Part shown: positions 43,527-52,489 of the stretch, one piece after another | Layout: each line of letters opens with the position of its first letter | Numbering within the stretch: the first letter of the stretch is position 1 | Assembly: GCA_012729655.1 (NCBI GenBank) | Contig: JAAYCS010000095.1 | Coordinates: forward strand, 1 to 62,077 | Length of the DNA: 62,077 bases | Reading direction: 5' to 3' | Source of the DNA: Desulfovibrionales bacterium | GTDB taxonomy: Bacteria > Desulfobacterota > Desulfovibrionia > Desulfovibrionales > Desulfomicrobiaceae | Program-made: the position numbers and the translations under genes | Notes under the pieces: generated by a model | What the model saw: the letters and a program-made list of their open reading frames with translations, nothing else | Databases searched by the model: none | Told to the model about the DNA's origin: nothing

Positions 43527-45389
43527 ATGAGCCAGGACAGCCTCACCGCCCGCTACCGCCCCCAGACGTTCGCCGACGTGGCCGGCCAGGACGCGGTCAA
43601 GCACATCCTCTCCCGGGCCGCGGCCACGGACCGGGTGGCCCCGGCCTACCTGTTCAGCGGGACCCGCGGCGTGGGCAAGACCACCCTGGCCCGCATCTTC
43701 GCCAAGGCCCTGAATTGCCAGAGCGGCCCCGCCGCCGAGCCCTGCAACCAGTGCCCGGTCTGCCGGCAGATCACCCTGGGCGCGGCCGTGGACGTGGTGG
43801 AGATCGACGGCGCCTCCAACACCGGCGTGGACAATGTCCGCCGCCTGAAGGAGGACGTGGGCTATGCCCCCCTGGAGTGCCGCTACAAGGTCATCATCAT
43901 CGACGAGGCGCACATGCTCTCCAAGGCGGCCTTCAACGCGTTGCTGAAGACCTTGGAGGAGCCGCCCGGGCACGTGACCTTCATCCTGGCCACCACCGAG
44001 CCGGAGAAATTCCCACAGACCATCCTCAGCCGCTGCCAGCATTTCGTCTTCAAACGCCTGCCCCAGGCCCGGCTGGCCGCCCACCTGGACTGGGTCCTGG
44101 CCAGGGAGGGCGTGGCGGCCGAGGCCCCGGCCGTGCATCTCATCGCCCGCCGGGGGGCAGGGTCGGTGCGGGACAGCATGTCCCTCCTGTCCCAGGTCCT
44201 GGCCCTGGGCTCGGCCTCCCTGACCTTGCATGACGTGCGCGAGGTCCTGGGCCTGGCCGGGCAGGAGGTCTTCGTCCGCCTGGTCGAGTGCGTGCACGGC
44301 CGGGATCTCCTGGGGCTGCACGCCCTGCTGACCGGGATCCTTGACCAGGGCGTGGATCTGGGCTTTTTTCTGCGCGAGCTGGCTTCCTGCTGGCGCAATC
44401 TCTTCGTGCTGCAGCAGCTGGGTCCCGACGTCCGCTCCATCATCGACCTGCCCGCCGAGGAGGTCGATGTCTGGGCAGCCTGGGCCCCGCGATTCTCCCT
44501 GTCCCACCTGCATGCCGCCTGGCAGATGACCCTGGACAGCCAGCGCAAAATCCTGACCAGCATGGAGCCGGCCCTGGCCCTGGAACTGCTGCTCTTGAAC
44601 CTGGCCAGCCTGCCCGATCTGCTGGCCGTGGGTTCGGCCGAGGCCAGATGCGCCCAATCCCGTCCGGCTGCCGGCGGGCCGGGCCAAAACCCTGGCCAGG
44701 GACCGGACCCGGCCGGGCGAGCCGGCCACAATGCCGCGGAGCATTCCGCTCCCCGGGTCCCGTCCCGCCCGCATACTCCATCCAGGTCCGGTCCCGGCCC
44801 ACAGGCGGGCAGCCCTGAACCCACCGTCGCGACCCCTGCCCAGCCGGCTTCGGGTCCCGGCGCAGCGGCTCCCCAGAGCCAGCCCGGCCGGCCGGCCTTT
44901 GCCGCTGCCACATCACGGCCAGAGTCCCAGATCCGGGAGAGACAGGCCCCCTTTGCGCCGGCCCCCGGAGGGTCCGCGGGCGGGCCTGCGGCGGGGCCTG
45001 GCGCGGCCGCAGGCAGCGGGCAAAACTGGAGCGGGTTCGTCAGGTTCTGCGCCTCCGCCTCCGACGGGGGCCGCCCCTTCCTGGGTCTGGACAAGGCCAG
45101 GGGGCAGGTGGTGGGCGGGGAGCTTGTGCTGGCCACCCCCCACGCCTTTTTGCGCGAGCGCATGCAGGGCAGCCTGTCCCGCCTGGCGGACCTGGCCCGG
45201 CAGTATTTCGGCACCAGTCTGACCCTGCGGATGGAAACGGTGGTCGAAGCCCCGCGCAAGACGCGGGCCGAACTCAAGGACATGGCCCTGGCGGACCCCG
45301 TGGTGCAGGAGGTCCAGGGCCGCTTTCAGGCCCGGATCATGGAGGTCCGGCCGGTGACAAACGCACATCCCAAGGAGAACGATACATGA
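43527..45389 (+). CDS. dnaX: DNA polymerase III subunits gamma/tau
   Basis: 620 residues. The AAA+ clamp-loader ATPase has Walker A G-T-R-G-V-G-K-T-T (about 46-54), zinc-type cysteines C-Q-S-G ... C-N-Q-C-P-V-C (70-85), Walker B I-I-D-E-A-H-M-L near 128, and S-R-C-Q-H-F near 170. Domain III follows to about 365. A long Pro/Ala/Gly-rich linker (about 370-490) leads to a short tau-type C-terminal domain. I saw no A-rich slippery heptamer for making gamma. It is followed by ybaB (4-base overlap) and recR, the usual operon. Confidence 0.95.
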   Translation: MSQDSLTARYRPQTFADVAGQDAVKHILSRAAATDRVAPAYLFSGTRGVGKTTLARIFAKALNCQSGPAAEPCNQCPVCRQITLGAAVDVVEIDGASNTGVDNVRRLKEDVGYAPLECRYKVIIIDEAHMLSKAAFNALLKTLEEPPGHVTFILATTEPEKFPQTILSRCQHFVFKRLPQARLAAHLDWVLAREGVAAEAPAVHLIARRGAGSVRDSMSLLSQVLALGSASLTLHDVREVLGLAGQEVFVRLVECVHGRDLLGLHALLTGILDQGVDLGFFLRELASCWRNLFVLQQLGPDVRSIIDLPAEEVDVWAAWAPRFSLSHLHAAWQMTLDSQRKILTSMEPALALELLLLNLASLPDLLAVGSAEARCAQSRPAAGGPGQNPGQGPDPAGRAGHNAAEHSAPRVPSRPHTPSRSGPGPQAGSPEPTVATPAQPASGPGAAAPQSQPGRPAFAAATSRPESQIRERQAPFAPAPGGSAGGPAAGPGAAAGSGQNWSGFVRFCASASDGGRPFLGLDKARGQVVGGELVLATPHAFLRERMQGSLSRLADLARQYFGTSLTLRMETVVEAPRKTRAELKDMALADPVVQEVQGRFQARIMEVRPVTNAHPKENDT

Positions 45390-45688
45390 ATGAACTGATC
45401 AGACAGGCCCAGCTCATGCAGAAGAAAATGCTCAAGACCCAGGAGGAGATGGGCAAGAAGGAAGTGGAGGCCAGCGTCGGCGGGGGCATGGTCGCGGTCA
45501 AGGCCAACTGCTCCGGCGAAGTCCTGGCCGTGCGGATCGACCCCGCGGTCATGGAGAGCGGGGATGTGGACATGCTCCAGGACCTGATCCTGTCCGCGGT
45601 GAACGAGGCCCTGAAGAAAGGCAAGGACATGATGCAGGCGGAGATGAGCCAGCTGACCGGCGGCATGAAGATCCCGGGCCTGTTCTAG
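45386..45688 (+). CDS. YbaB/EbfC nucleoid-associated protein
   Basis: 100 residues. An N-terminal helix (Q-A-Q-L-M-Q-K-K-M) is followed by V-E-A-S-V-G-G-G-M-V-A-V-K-A and a C-terminal helix K-K-G-K-D-M-M-Q-A-E-M-S-Q-L-T-G-G-M-K-I-P-G, the family signature. It binds DNA as a dimer. The ATG overlaps the dnaX stop (ATGA), and recR follows 8 bases later. Confidence 0.95.
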   Translation: MNELIRQAQLMQKKMLKTQEEMGKKEVEASVGGGMVAVKANCSGEVLAVRIDPAVMESGDVDMLQDLILSAVNEALKKGKDMMQAEMSQLTGGMKIPGLF

Positions 45689-45696
45689 GAGCCCCT

Positions 45697-46302
45697 GTGC
45701 AGCGCCTGCCAGCCCCGTTGCAAAAGATCGTGGATCAGTTTTCGGCCCTGCCCGGGGTGGGGCCCAAAAGCGCCCTGCGCATGGCCCTGACCCTGCTCAA
45801 GTGGCCGCCCGAGTCCGTGCGAGCCCTGGGCCGGAACATTGAGGGCCTGCGCGACGCCCTGCACATCTGCTCGCGCTGTTGCGGCCTGGCCGACGCGGAC
45901 CCCTGCCATATCTGCGCGGACCCCAAGCGCAGGGTTGACCAGCTCTGCCTGGTCTCGGAATGGGACAGCCTCATGGTCATGGAGGAGGCCGGGTTCTACC
46001 AGGGCCGCTACCTGATCCTGGGCGGGCTCCTGTCCCCCCTGGACGGGGTGGACGCCCAGGCCCTGGAGATGCCCCGGCTGAATTCCATCCTGCGCGAAGG
46101 GCAGGTGCACGAGGTCATCCTGGCCCTGGGTTCCACCATGGAGGCCGAGGCCACCAGCTCCTACGTGCACGCCCTGGTGGGCCGGGACTTCCCTGCCGTG
46201 GCCGTGACCCGCCTGGCCCAGGGCATCCCGCTGGGGGCGGAGATCAAGTACGTGGACCGCGAGACGCTCAAACAGTCCCTGAAATTCCGCCAGGCCCTGT
46301 AG
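45697..46302 (+). CDS. recR: Recombination mediator RecR
   Basis: 201 residues from a GTG start. The N-terminal helix-hairpin-helix has L-P-G-V-G-P-K-S-A near residue 20. The zinc finger C-x-x-C ... C-x-x-C (C-S-R-C ... C-H-I-C) is near 57-72, and a Toprim domain begins L-C-L-V-S-E near 83. RecR acts with RecO/RecF to load RecA at gaps. It closes the dnaX-ybaB-recR operon. Confidence 0.96.
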   Translation: MQRLPAPLQKIVDQFSALPGVGPKSALRMALTLLKWPPESVRALGRNIEGLRDALHICSRCCGLADADPCHICADPKRRVDQLCLVSEWDSLMVMEEAGFYQGRYLILGGLLSPLDGVDAQALEMPRLNSILREGQVHEVILALGSTMEAEATSSYVHALVGRDFPAVAVTRLAQGIPLGAEIKYVDRETLKQSLKFRQAL

Positions 46303-46502
46303 GGGGTGCCCGGACCCTGCCATGCTGAAGCGGCCGTGCAACGATGCTCCCGGTCCGGGCGGCCCCGGGCGGTTCACGGCCGAGAGGCCGGCCCATCCCG
46401 CAGGGGAGGGCAGGCCTGCACGAAAATCCAGCCGGCAGGGGGATGGAACGTCCTCAGGCAACACCCTTGCAAATTCCGAGCAGCCCATGAGAGCGCTCCC
46501 CC

Positions 46503-48671
46503 ATGCCCACCATCCACGGTGAACTCGTCACCGTCATCTACCACAACCCTGAGAACGGCTACGCCATCGCCCGCCTGCAGACCCCGTCCGAGCCCGGGCA
46601 GGTGACGGTCGTGGGCGTGCTCGGCGACGTGGCCCCGGGCGAGTCCCTGCGCCTGAACGGGGAGTGGATCGAGCACCCCAAGTTCGGCCGCCAGTTCAAG
46701 GCCGAGGCCTGCGAGCACGTCCTGCCGGCCAGCCTGAACGGGATCCGCCGCTTTCTGGAGTCCGGGGCGGTCAAGGGCATCGGCGAGAAGCTGGCCGAAC
46801 GCCTCATCGTCCGGTTCGGCAGCCAGGTGCTGGACATCCTCGACGCCGACCCTGACCGCCTGCTGGAGGTCGAGGGCATCGGTCCGGCCAAGCTCAAGAC
46901 CGTCCTGTCCTCCTGGCAGGAGAAGCGCCAGGTGCGCGGGCTGATGCTCTTTCTGCAGACCCACGGCGTGGCCACGACCTTCGCCCACCGCATCTTCCGC
47001 CACTACGGGATCAACGCCGTGCAGAAGCTGCGCCAGAACCCCTACGACCTGGCCTACGACATCCACGGCATCGGCTTCCGCACGGCCGACGAGATGGCCG
47101 TGAAGCTCGGGTTCGCCGCGGACGCGCCCCAGCGCCTGGAGGCCGGGGTGGAATACTGCCTGCGCCAGACGGCCGAGGGCGCCGGGCACATGTTTTTGCC
47201 CCGGGTCAACCTGGTGGAGGAGGCGGCCAGGCTGCTGGGCTGCCACGACCCGGGGCTCGTGGAGGAGCGGGTCGGGGCCCTGGTGGAGCAGAAGCGCCTG
47301 GTGGTGGAGGACATCCCGCAGAAACATGTGTCCTCGGCCGTGTACCTGTCCTATTTCTACCGCGCCGAGCGCGAGATAGCCTCCCGCCTGCAGGGGCTGC
47401 TGGAACATGTCTCCCGCCTGGACCCGGCCAGGATCGCCTCTGCGGTCCAGCGCGAGGAGGAGCGCCTGGACCTGCGGCTTTCCCCGGAGCAGCGCGAGGC
47501 CGTGGAATCGGCGTGCGCCCACAAGGTGGCCATCATCACCGGCGGGCCGGGCACGGGCAAGACGACCATCACCCGGGTCGTGGTCCGGGCCCTGAAGGCC
47601 CTGGGCCTGCGCATCGCCCTGGCCGCGCCCACGGGCCGGGCGGCCAAGCGCCTGTCCGAGGCCACGGGGTTCACGGCCACCACCCTGCACCGCCTGCTCA
47701 AGTACCAGCAGGGAGCGGGCTTCGAGTTCAACGAGGACAAGAAGCTGCCAGCCGACGTGGTGGTCGTGGACGAGGTCTCCATGCTCGACTGCGGACTGTG
47801 CCTGAGCCTTCTGCGGGCCCTGCCCCTGACCTGCCGGCTGGTTTTCGTGGGGGACGAGAACCAGCTTCCGTCCGTGGGCGCGGGCAACGTGCTGGGCGAC
47901 ATGCTGGAGAGCGGGCGCATTCCGGCCGTGCGTCTGCACCAGATATTCCGGCAGGCCCGGGAGAGCATGATCGTGGTCAACGCCCACCGCATCAACCAGG
48001 GCGAGTTTCCGCTGGCCAGCCCGCACCCGCCGCCACGGGCCGATTTCTTCTGGGTGGAGAAGGAGGACCTCGCTGAGGTGCAGGCCCTGGTCCTGCGCAT
48101 GGTCTGCGAGCGCATCCCCGAGGCCTATGGCCTGGACCCCATGCAGGACGTGCAGGTCCTGACCCCCATGCACCGCGGCGAGGTGGGCACCATCGTCCTG
48201 AACCAGGCCCTGCAGGAGCGCCTCAACCCCGCCGGCCAAGAGCTGGTCCGTGGCCAGCGCGCCTTCCGGTGCGGGGACCGCGTCCTGCAGCTGCGCAACA
48301 ACTACGACAAGGACGTCTTCAACGGCGACCTGGGCCGGATCACAAGTTTTGACCTGGAGGACGAGGTCTTGCTGGCCGAGTTCGACGGTCGGGAGGTGGA
48401 GTACGGGTTCGACGAGCTGGACGAGATCGGGCTGGCCTACGCCATCAGCGTGCACAAGAGCCAGGGCAGCGAATACCCGGCCGTGGTCATGCCCGTGGTC
48501 ACCCAACACTACATGCTCCTGCAACGGAACCTGATCTACACCGGCCTGACCCGGGCCCGCAGGTTGGCTGTGCTGGTGGGCTCGCGCCGGGCCCTGCGCA
48601 TGGGGCTGGCCAACGAGCGGGGTCGCCAGCGCAACACGGCCCTGGATGTGCGGCTGGGGGGAAGAACTTGA
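46503..48671 (+). CDS. recD2: RecD2-type 5'-3' DNA helicase
   Basis: 722 residues. An N-terminal OB-like and helix-hairpin-helix extension (about 1-200, with V-E-G-I-G-P-A-K-L near 118) distinguishes RecD2 from RecBCD-bound RecD. SF1B helicase motifs follow: Walker A G-G-P-G-T-G-K-T-T near 345, V-V-D-E-V-S-M-L-D near 420, G-D-E-N-Q-L-P-S-V-G near 450, and C-terminal V-H-K-S-Q-G-S-E-Y-P near 655. It unwinds DNA 5'-3' in repair. About 200 bases upstream hold no gene. Confidence 0.94.
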   Translation: MPTIHGELVTVIYHNPENGYAIARLQTPSEPGQVTVVGVLGDVAPGESLRLNGEWIEHPKFGRQFKAEACEHVLPASLNGIRRFLESGAVKGIGEKLAERLIVRFGSQVLDILDADPDRLLEVEGIGPAKLKTVLSSWQEKRQVRGLMLFLQTHGVATTFAHRIFRHYGINAVQKLRQNPYDLAYDIHGIGFRTADEMAVKLGFAADAPQRLEAGVEYCLRQTAEGAGHMFLPRVNLVEEAARLLGCHDPGLVEERVGALVEQKRLVVEDIPQKHVSSAVYLSYFYRAEREIASRLQGLLEHVSRLDPARIASAVQREEERLDLRLSPEQREAVESACAHKVAIITGGPGTGKTTITRVVVRALKALGLRIALAAPTGRAAKRLSEATGFTATTLHRLLKYQQGAGFEFNEDKKLPADVVVVDEVSMLDCGLCLSLLRALPLTCRLVFVGDENQLPSVGAGNVLGDMLESGRIPAVRLHQIFRQARESMIVVNAHRINQGEFPLASPHPPPRADFFWVEKEDLAEVQALVLRMVCERIPEAYGLDPMQDVQVLTPMHRGEVGTIVLNQALQERLNPAGQELVRGQRAFRCGDRVLQLRNNYDKDVFNGDLGRITSFDLEDEVLLAEFDGREVEYGFDELDEIGLAYAISVHKSQGSEYPAVVMPVVTQHYMLLQRNLIYTGLTRARRLAVLVGSRRALRMGLANERGRQRNTALDVRLGGRT

Positions 48672-48709
48672 ATTTCCCCTGTTCTATCTCTCTCTATCCC
48701 AGAGGAGTG

Positions 48710-48748
48710 ATGTAAATAAATCCGAAAGAGTGTCGATAAACTTTACAC
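48710..48748 (+). promoter_or_regulatory. Inverted pair of 18-bp activator half-sites upstream of PEP-CTERM gene 1
   Basis: The right half-site TGTCGATAAACTTTACAC (48731-48748) and a weaker inverted copy at 48710-48727 are separated by 3 bases. The right half matches 16 of 18 positions of a site at 60234-60251 upstream of the second PEP-CTERM gene. It lies about 60-100 bases upstream of a sigma-54 -24 element, the usual place for an enhancer-binding activator. Confidence 0.6.
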
Positions 48749-48790
48749 TTTCATTGAGTGATTTTAGTTTTTTTTTAAAATTATTTTTTA

Positions 48791-48803
48791 TATCAATATA
48801 TTA
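48791..48803 (+). promoter_or_regulatory. IHF-consensus site between enhancer and promoter
   Basis: TATCAATATATTA fits WATCAANNNNTTR exactly. It sits in a strongly AT-rich stretch between the inverted half-sites and the sigma-54 promoter, where IHF bending commonly assists activation. It is close to the -24 box (about 6 bases), so it may act at the inner end of the usual range. Confidence 0.5.
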
Positions 48804-48808
48804 CAATA

Positions 48809-48824
48809 TGGCACGATTAGTGCT
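48809..48824 (+). promoter_or_regulatory. Sigma-54 (-24/-12) promoter of PEP-CTERM gene 1
   Basis: TGGCACGATTAGTGCT matches the consensus TGGCACGNNNNTTGCW at all but one fixed position, with correct GG-N10-GC spacing. Expected transcription start is near 48836, giving a leader of about 40 bases before the ATG at 48877. Confidence 0.75.
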
Positions 48825-48876
48825 GACCTGCGAATATTGATCTTGTATTGAAAATTTAAACTAAGGAGAAAGCATC

Positions 48877-49704
48877 ATGAGGAAGAACTTTACATCAGCA
48901 ATCTTGGTTGCGGCGCTGGTCTTCACGGCATCGCTGGCATCCGCTGGTACCATTGTCACACAATGGCAATATGTGAACGATGCTTATTTTGACAATTGGA
49001 CCGATCAGGTAGGCCGCGATAAAGACAGTGGCTCCACAATTGTCGCCAGTCCTGATTTTAGAACCCTGACGTGGGGTGCGCCAGGTCCCCGCACCCTGAA
49101 CAATCAGCCAAGTTCGCTCGTGATCAACGCACCTGTCAGTGGGGCGGATCTTTTGACAAGTTATGATATGGTGGTCGGAAATATTGTGGATGTCGTTTCA
49201 ATCACACACAGCAATAACTTCATCACAAACACCACTTACAATTTGGCAACGGGCAGAGTTCTGGCTTCCGTGGGGTTCACCCCGGATATGCCTGCAGGTC
49301 CTGCTCAACCAATTGAATACAGCTACTTGGAGTTTTTGTTCTTTGAAACGCCGAATTCCGATGGACAGGGAAACATTATTGATATGGATGACATCTTCAT
49401 CCTGACCGCCTCAAGCATGACTAGTGGCTGGTTCTATTACGATGAATACAGATACGACTTCCAGTTCACAAGCACTGGGCTGGGCCTGATTGAAGGCGAG
49501 TATGACACATACCTGGATACTTTGTTCGGTTCAGATGGGGTCTACTATGGATGGCTTACCGAAGAAGGAAACGCTACAACCGCCCAGTTCAAGTTGTCCA
49601 TTTCAGCTACTCCTGCTCCAGTACCTGAGCCGGGAACCATGATGCTTCTGGGCATGGGCCTGCTGGCTCTCGGTGGTGTGGCGCGGATGCACAAGAAGAA
49701 CTAA
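48877..49704 (+). CDS. THxN-type PEP-CTERM surface protein 1
   Basis: 275 residues. A signal peptide ends S-L-A-S-A-G. Near residues 66-85 it has L-T-W-G-A-P-G-P-R and then Q-P-S-S-L-V-I, and near 110 S-I-T-H-S-N-N, the T-H-x-N motif. The C-terminus is V-P-E-P-G-T followed by a hydrophobic helix and R-M-H-K-K-N, a complete PEP-CTERM sorting signal. Such proteins are cleaved and anchored or released by exosortase together with exopolysaccharide. Base composition is clearly AT-richer than the neighbours. AAGGAGAAAG precedes the ATG. A terminator follows. No exosortase is in the window. Confidence 0.92.
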   Translation: MRKNFTSAILVAALVFTASLASAGTIVTQWQYVNDAYFDNWTDQVGRDKDSGSTIVASPDFRTLTWGAPGPRTLNNQPSSLVINAPVSGADLLTSYDMVVGNIVDVVSITHSNNFITNTTYNLATGRVLASVGFTPDMPAGPAQPIEYSYLEFLFFETPNSDGQGNIIDMDDIFILTASSMTSGWFYYDEYRYDFQFTSTGLGLIEGEYDTYLDTLFGSDGVYYGWLTEEGNATTAQFKLSISATPAPVPEPGTMMLLGMGLLALGGVARMHKKN

Positions 49705-49728
49705 AAACGATTTGACCTTAACAGTGAG

Positions 49729-49758
49729 AAGGCCGGGAAGGAAACTTTCCGGCCTTTT
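49729..49758 (+). terminator. Terminator after PEP-CTERM gene 1
   Basis: AAGGCCGG (49729-49736) pairs with CCGGCCTT (49749-49756), the stem continuing imperfectly inward around GGAA, followed by TTTTCT. Confidence 0.82.
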
Positions 49759-49907
49759 CTGGTCTGGTTTTTTGTTAGCGTGAGAGAATCATTCTTAATA
49801 CCTCCTCAAAAAGTTGAAGGTGATGGGAAGAAACTTCCTGGCATACTTTGTTCCGGTGAAGAGACGCGTCTTGCGCGGCATCGGCTCTCTGTGAGATAAG
49901 GGAGTCA

Positions 49908-50222
49908 ATGAAGGAACTCATGCTGGCCGTTGCCGCCATCCTTGTCTGCCAGGCCATGCAGGCCCTGGACGACCTGTTCAGCCAGTTCGGCGTCGTCTCC
50001 GTGGCCCACGGCATGCTGCTGGGCTATGGGCAGGTCTATGCGGCCAAGGCCATCCTGGAATGGGGCGGAGCCAGTCTGGGCTGGGCCGTGGTGACGGTCA
50101 TCGGGATAGCTGCCCTGGCCGTGTCCGTGTACCGGATCCACCATACCGGGACACGCTGGGTTTTTGCCTTCAATTTCGGGGTTGTCGCTGGCGTGATCTG
50201 GGGCGGGATAGCCCTGGCCTGA
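49908..50222 (+). CDS. Small hypothetical inner-membrane protein
   Basis: 104 residues with about three hydrophobic segments (roughly 2-18, 58-76 and 85-103), the last ending W-G-G-I-A-L-A. I do not recognise the family. A GATAAGGGAG lies just before the ATG at 49908. It converges with the ThiF-nitroreductase gene. Coding appearance is supported by GC-rich third positions like those of the neighbours. Confidence 0.6.
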   Translation: MKELMLAVAAILVCQAMQALDDLFSQFGVVSVAHGMLLGYGQVYAAKAILEWGGASLGWAVVTVIGIAALAVSVYRIHHTGTRWVFAFNFGVVAGVIWGGIALA

Positions 50223-50351
50223 CGTTTCAGCCTGAACCGGAAGGACATGAAAAAAACCCTGATTTGATTGCGCCGAGCGGGATGTTCCCGGCCAGTCCGC
50301 CAGCACGAAGGCCGCGATGTGTTTCGTGCGTTTCTGTTTCTGACCCGTCTC

Positions 50352-52388
50352 CTACCTCATGAAATCGCGAACTTCCCTGCGCAGGGTGCGGTGGCGTATG
50401 CCCGGGCCGTAGCCGGTGCGGAAGAGCATGACCAGACCCTGGGTATTGAAGTCCGCACCGGGGAACAGCGCCTTGAACCCGCCCCACACCTTTTCCAGCA
50501 ATTTCTGATGGCCCGGCGAGAAGCTTTGGGGCCCCTCCCACAGCCAGCGCAGCCAGAACAGGGGTATGGCGGCCATGGGCTGCATCTGGAGTCCGTGGTG
50601 GGTCAGGGCCAGCCAGACCCTTTGCAGGGCCTGTCCTCCGCGCAGGAAGTCCCGGGGCTCCAGCCCGGACACGACGACCATTCCGGCCGCGCCGCTGGCC
50701 AGGATGCCCTGGGCCGAATGCATGGCCACCATCCGCCCCAACCCCACGGCATTCACGGCGCGCATGACCGGCCATGGCCTGGTCAGGCGCAGGAACACCT
50801 CTCCGGCGGGTCCTGCCTCCAGGTTCCCGAGGGGGAATCCATCCCTGGTTTGGCGGGCCTCCATGTCGCTGAAGCGGATCATGGAGTTGAGATGTTCGTG
50901 CAGGCCCCGGTGTTCGGTGCGGATCCGATCGGCCATGTAGACCAGCCTGGCCAGCTTCCGGAGCTGCGGCCTGTCGGCCAGCAGGTGCAGCTGGGCTTCG
51001 GGGACATCCTGGATGCGGTCTTGGAGGTCGGCCTGCACCCATTCCGGGATCGGCAACCTGGAGTAGGGGCGGCGGTTGGTGCAGCGGGCCCAGATGTGCT
51101 GGGCCAGGGAATCGGGAGCGGGGCTTCCCGGCTGCAGGCGGATCCTGGCCATGAGGTTTTGCTGCCCGGGATCGGGCAGCAGGTCGACGGCGGCGTCCAT
51201 GCCCAGTGCCAGGGAGGCCAACCGGATGTTTTCCATGGCAGCCCCGCAGGAGATGATGGACGCGACCTGGCGGACATTGAAGAAGGACGTGTCCACGTCG
51301 GGGTTCAGGAGCAGGTCCACGGAGCTGTCCGTGGTCCTGAATCCCCATGGCTGGACATTGTCCCCGGAAGGGGCCTGGACGGCGGCGCGCAGCAGATAGT
51401 CCGCTTCGGCCTCGGGCAGGCCTCGCAACTCTGCTGCCGCGATCCGGGGCGGCTCTGCGACGTCGACCCTGGCCTTGGCCGCGGACTTGAGGAGAACGTT
51501 CTGCACGTACCAGAGCTTGGCCCGCTGGACCAGGGAGCGGTTTCCCCGGCGCAGGCATCCCTGACGATAGATTTTGAGGAAGGGATCGAACTGGGTGAAG
51601 TGCGGCACGGGTTCGAGTCCCGGCTTGCCCAGGATGATGCGCACGGCCTCGGTGGCGGCCAGGGACGAGCAGAGCTGGCAGGCGATGTTCAGGGACGGCC
51701 CCTTGCCCCCTTTGAGATCCACCCTGGTCAGGTCCATGTATCTGATGTGCGTCGGCCTGGGCGCCAGGCCCATGGCGAAGCGCAGGTACTTCTGTTCGTC
51801 CGCCATGCCGTCGCTGATGTCAAAGTACTGGTCGAACCCCATGCCCTGGGGGCTGAAGACCAGCAAGGCCGAGCTGTAGCCCATGGGCCCGGCCGTGATC
51901 ACCGGTATGCCCATGGCCCGGGCCGTGTTGAACAGGGCCCGGCGGATGTCGAACTGGAAGAAGTCCAGCCCGTCCAGGACCACGTCCACGCCGGTCAGGA
52001 AGACTTCCAGGTTCTGGGGGGTCAGGCCGGCGGGGTAGGGGGCGATGTCCAGGAAGGGATTGATGCTCAGGGCCTCCTCGATCATGACCTCCAGCTTGGG
52101 CCGGCCGAATGCGGGCACCCTGGCGCCGAACTGGCGGTTGACGTTGACCGGGTCGAAACGGTCGAAGTCAGCCAGGCTGAAGCAACCGATGCCCGTGCGC
52201 ACGAGATTGATGAGGTGCACCCCGCCCACCCCGCCCATGCCGGGGATGGCCACCCTGGCCCGGGCCAGGCGTTCCTGCTCCCCGGGGGAGAGCAGGCCGA
52301 TGTTGCGGGAAAAGGCGGCGTCCCGGTAGGCGGATGGGGTGGAAAGCCCCAGGGTCTGCAACGTGGCCAGATGTTCATCGCGTCCCAT
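50352..52388 (-). CDS. ThiF/E1-like adenylyltransferase fused to a nitroreductase domain (Rv1355c-like)
   Basis: 678 residues in two parts. Residues about 30-290 form a ThiF/E1 domain: nucleotide loop P-G-M-G-G-V-G-G near 50, D-F-D-R-F-D-x-V-N-x-N-R-Q near 75, and D-V-V-L-D-G-L-D near 140. Residues about 325-670 form a nitroreductase-like flavin domain, with A-V-Q-A-P-S-G-D-N-V-Q-P-W near 338 and the C-T-N-R-R-P-Y segment near 440. E1-like domains adenylate carboxylates; nitroreductase-like domains can do FMN redox or azole/amide oxidation. Joined, they suggest tailoring of an acyl or peptide product. It is downstream of the MMPL exporter on the same strand. Confidence 0.85.
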   Translation of the reverse strand: MGRDEHLATLQTLGLSTPSAYRDAAFSRNIGLLSPGEQERLARARVAIPGMGGVGGVHLINLVRTGIGCFSLADFDRFDPVNVNRQFGARVPAFGRPKLEVMIEEALSINPFLDIAPYPAGLTPQNLEVFLTGVDVVLDGLDFFQFDIRRALFNTARAMGIPVITAGPMGYSSALLVFSPQGMGFDQYFDISDGMADEQKYLRFAMGLAPRPTHIRYMDLTRVDLKGGKGPSLNIACQLCSSLAATEAVRIILGKPGLEPVPHFTQFDPFLKIYRQGCLRRGNRSLVQRAKLWYVQNVLLKSAAKARVDVAEPPRIAAAELRGLPEAEADYLLRAAVQAPSGDNVQPWGFRTTDSSVDLLLNPDVDTSFFNVRQVASIISCGAAMENIRLASLALGMDAAVDLLPDPGQQNLMARIRLQPGSPAPDSLAQHIWARCTNRRPYSRLPIPEWVQADLQDRIQDVPEAQLHLLADRPQLRKLARLVYMADRIRTEHRGLHEHLNSMIRFSDMEARQTRDGFPLGNLEAGPAGEVFLRLTRPWPVMRAVNAVGLGRMVAMHSAQGILASGAAGMVVVSGLEPRDFLRGGQALQRVWLALTHHGLQMQPMAAIPLFWLRWLWEGPQSFSPGHQKLLEKVWGGFKALFPGADFNTQGLVMLFRTGYGPGIRHRTLRREVRDFMR

Positions 52389-52489
52389 GGCAAGTCCTTA
52401 TCGTGTTCATGGGGAGAAGCCCGGAAGGCGCGGCGTCATGCCCCTGGTTGATGTGGGGGAGGATCAGGTTGCCACTCTCTGTGCCCTTT

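Noticed and set aside
46374-48524. A 716-codon open frame antisense to recD2
   Set aside because: Composition is that of antisense high-GC coding DNA and the sense strand has all RecD2 motifs.
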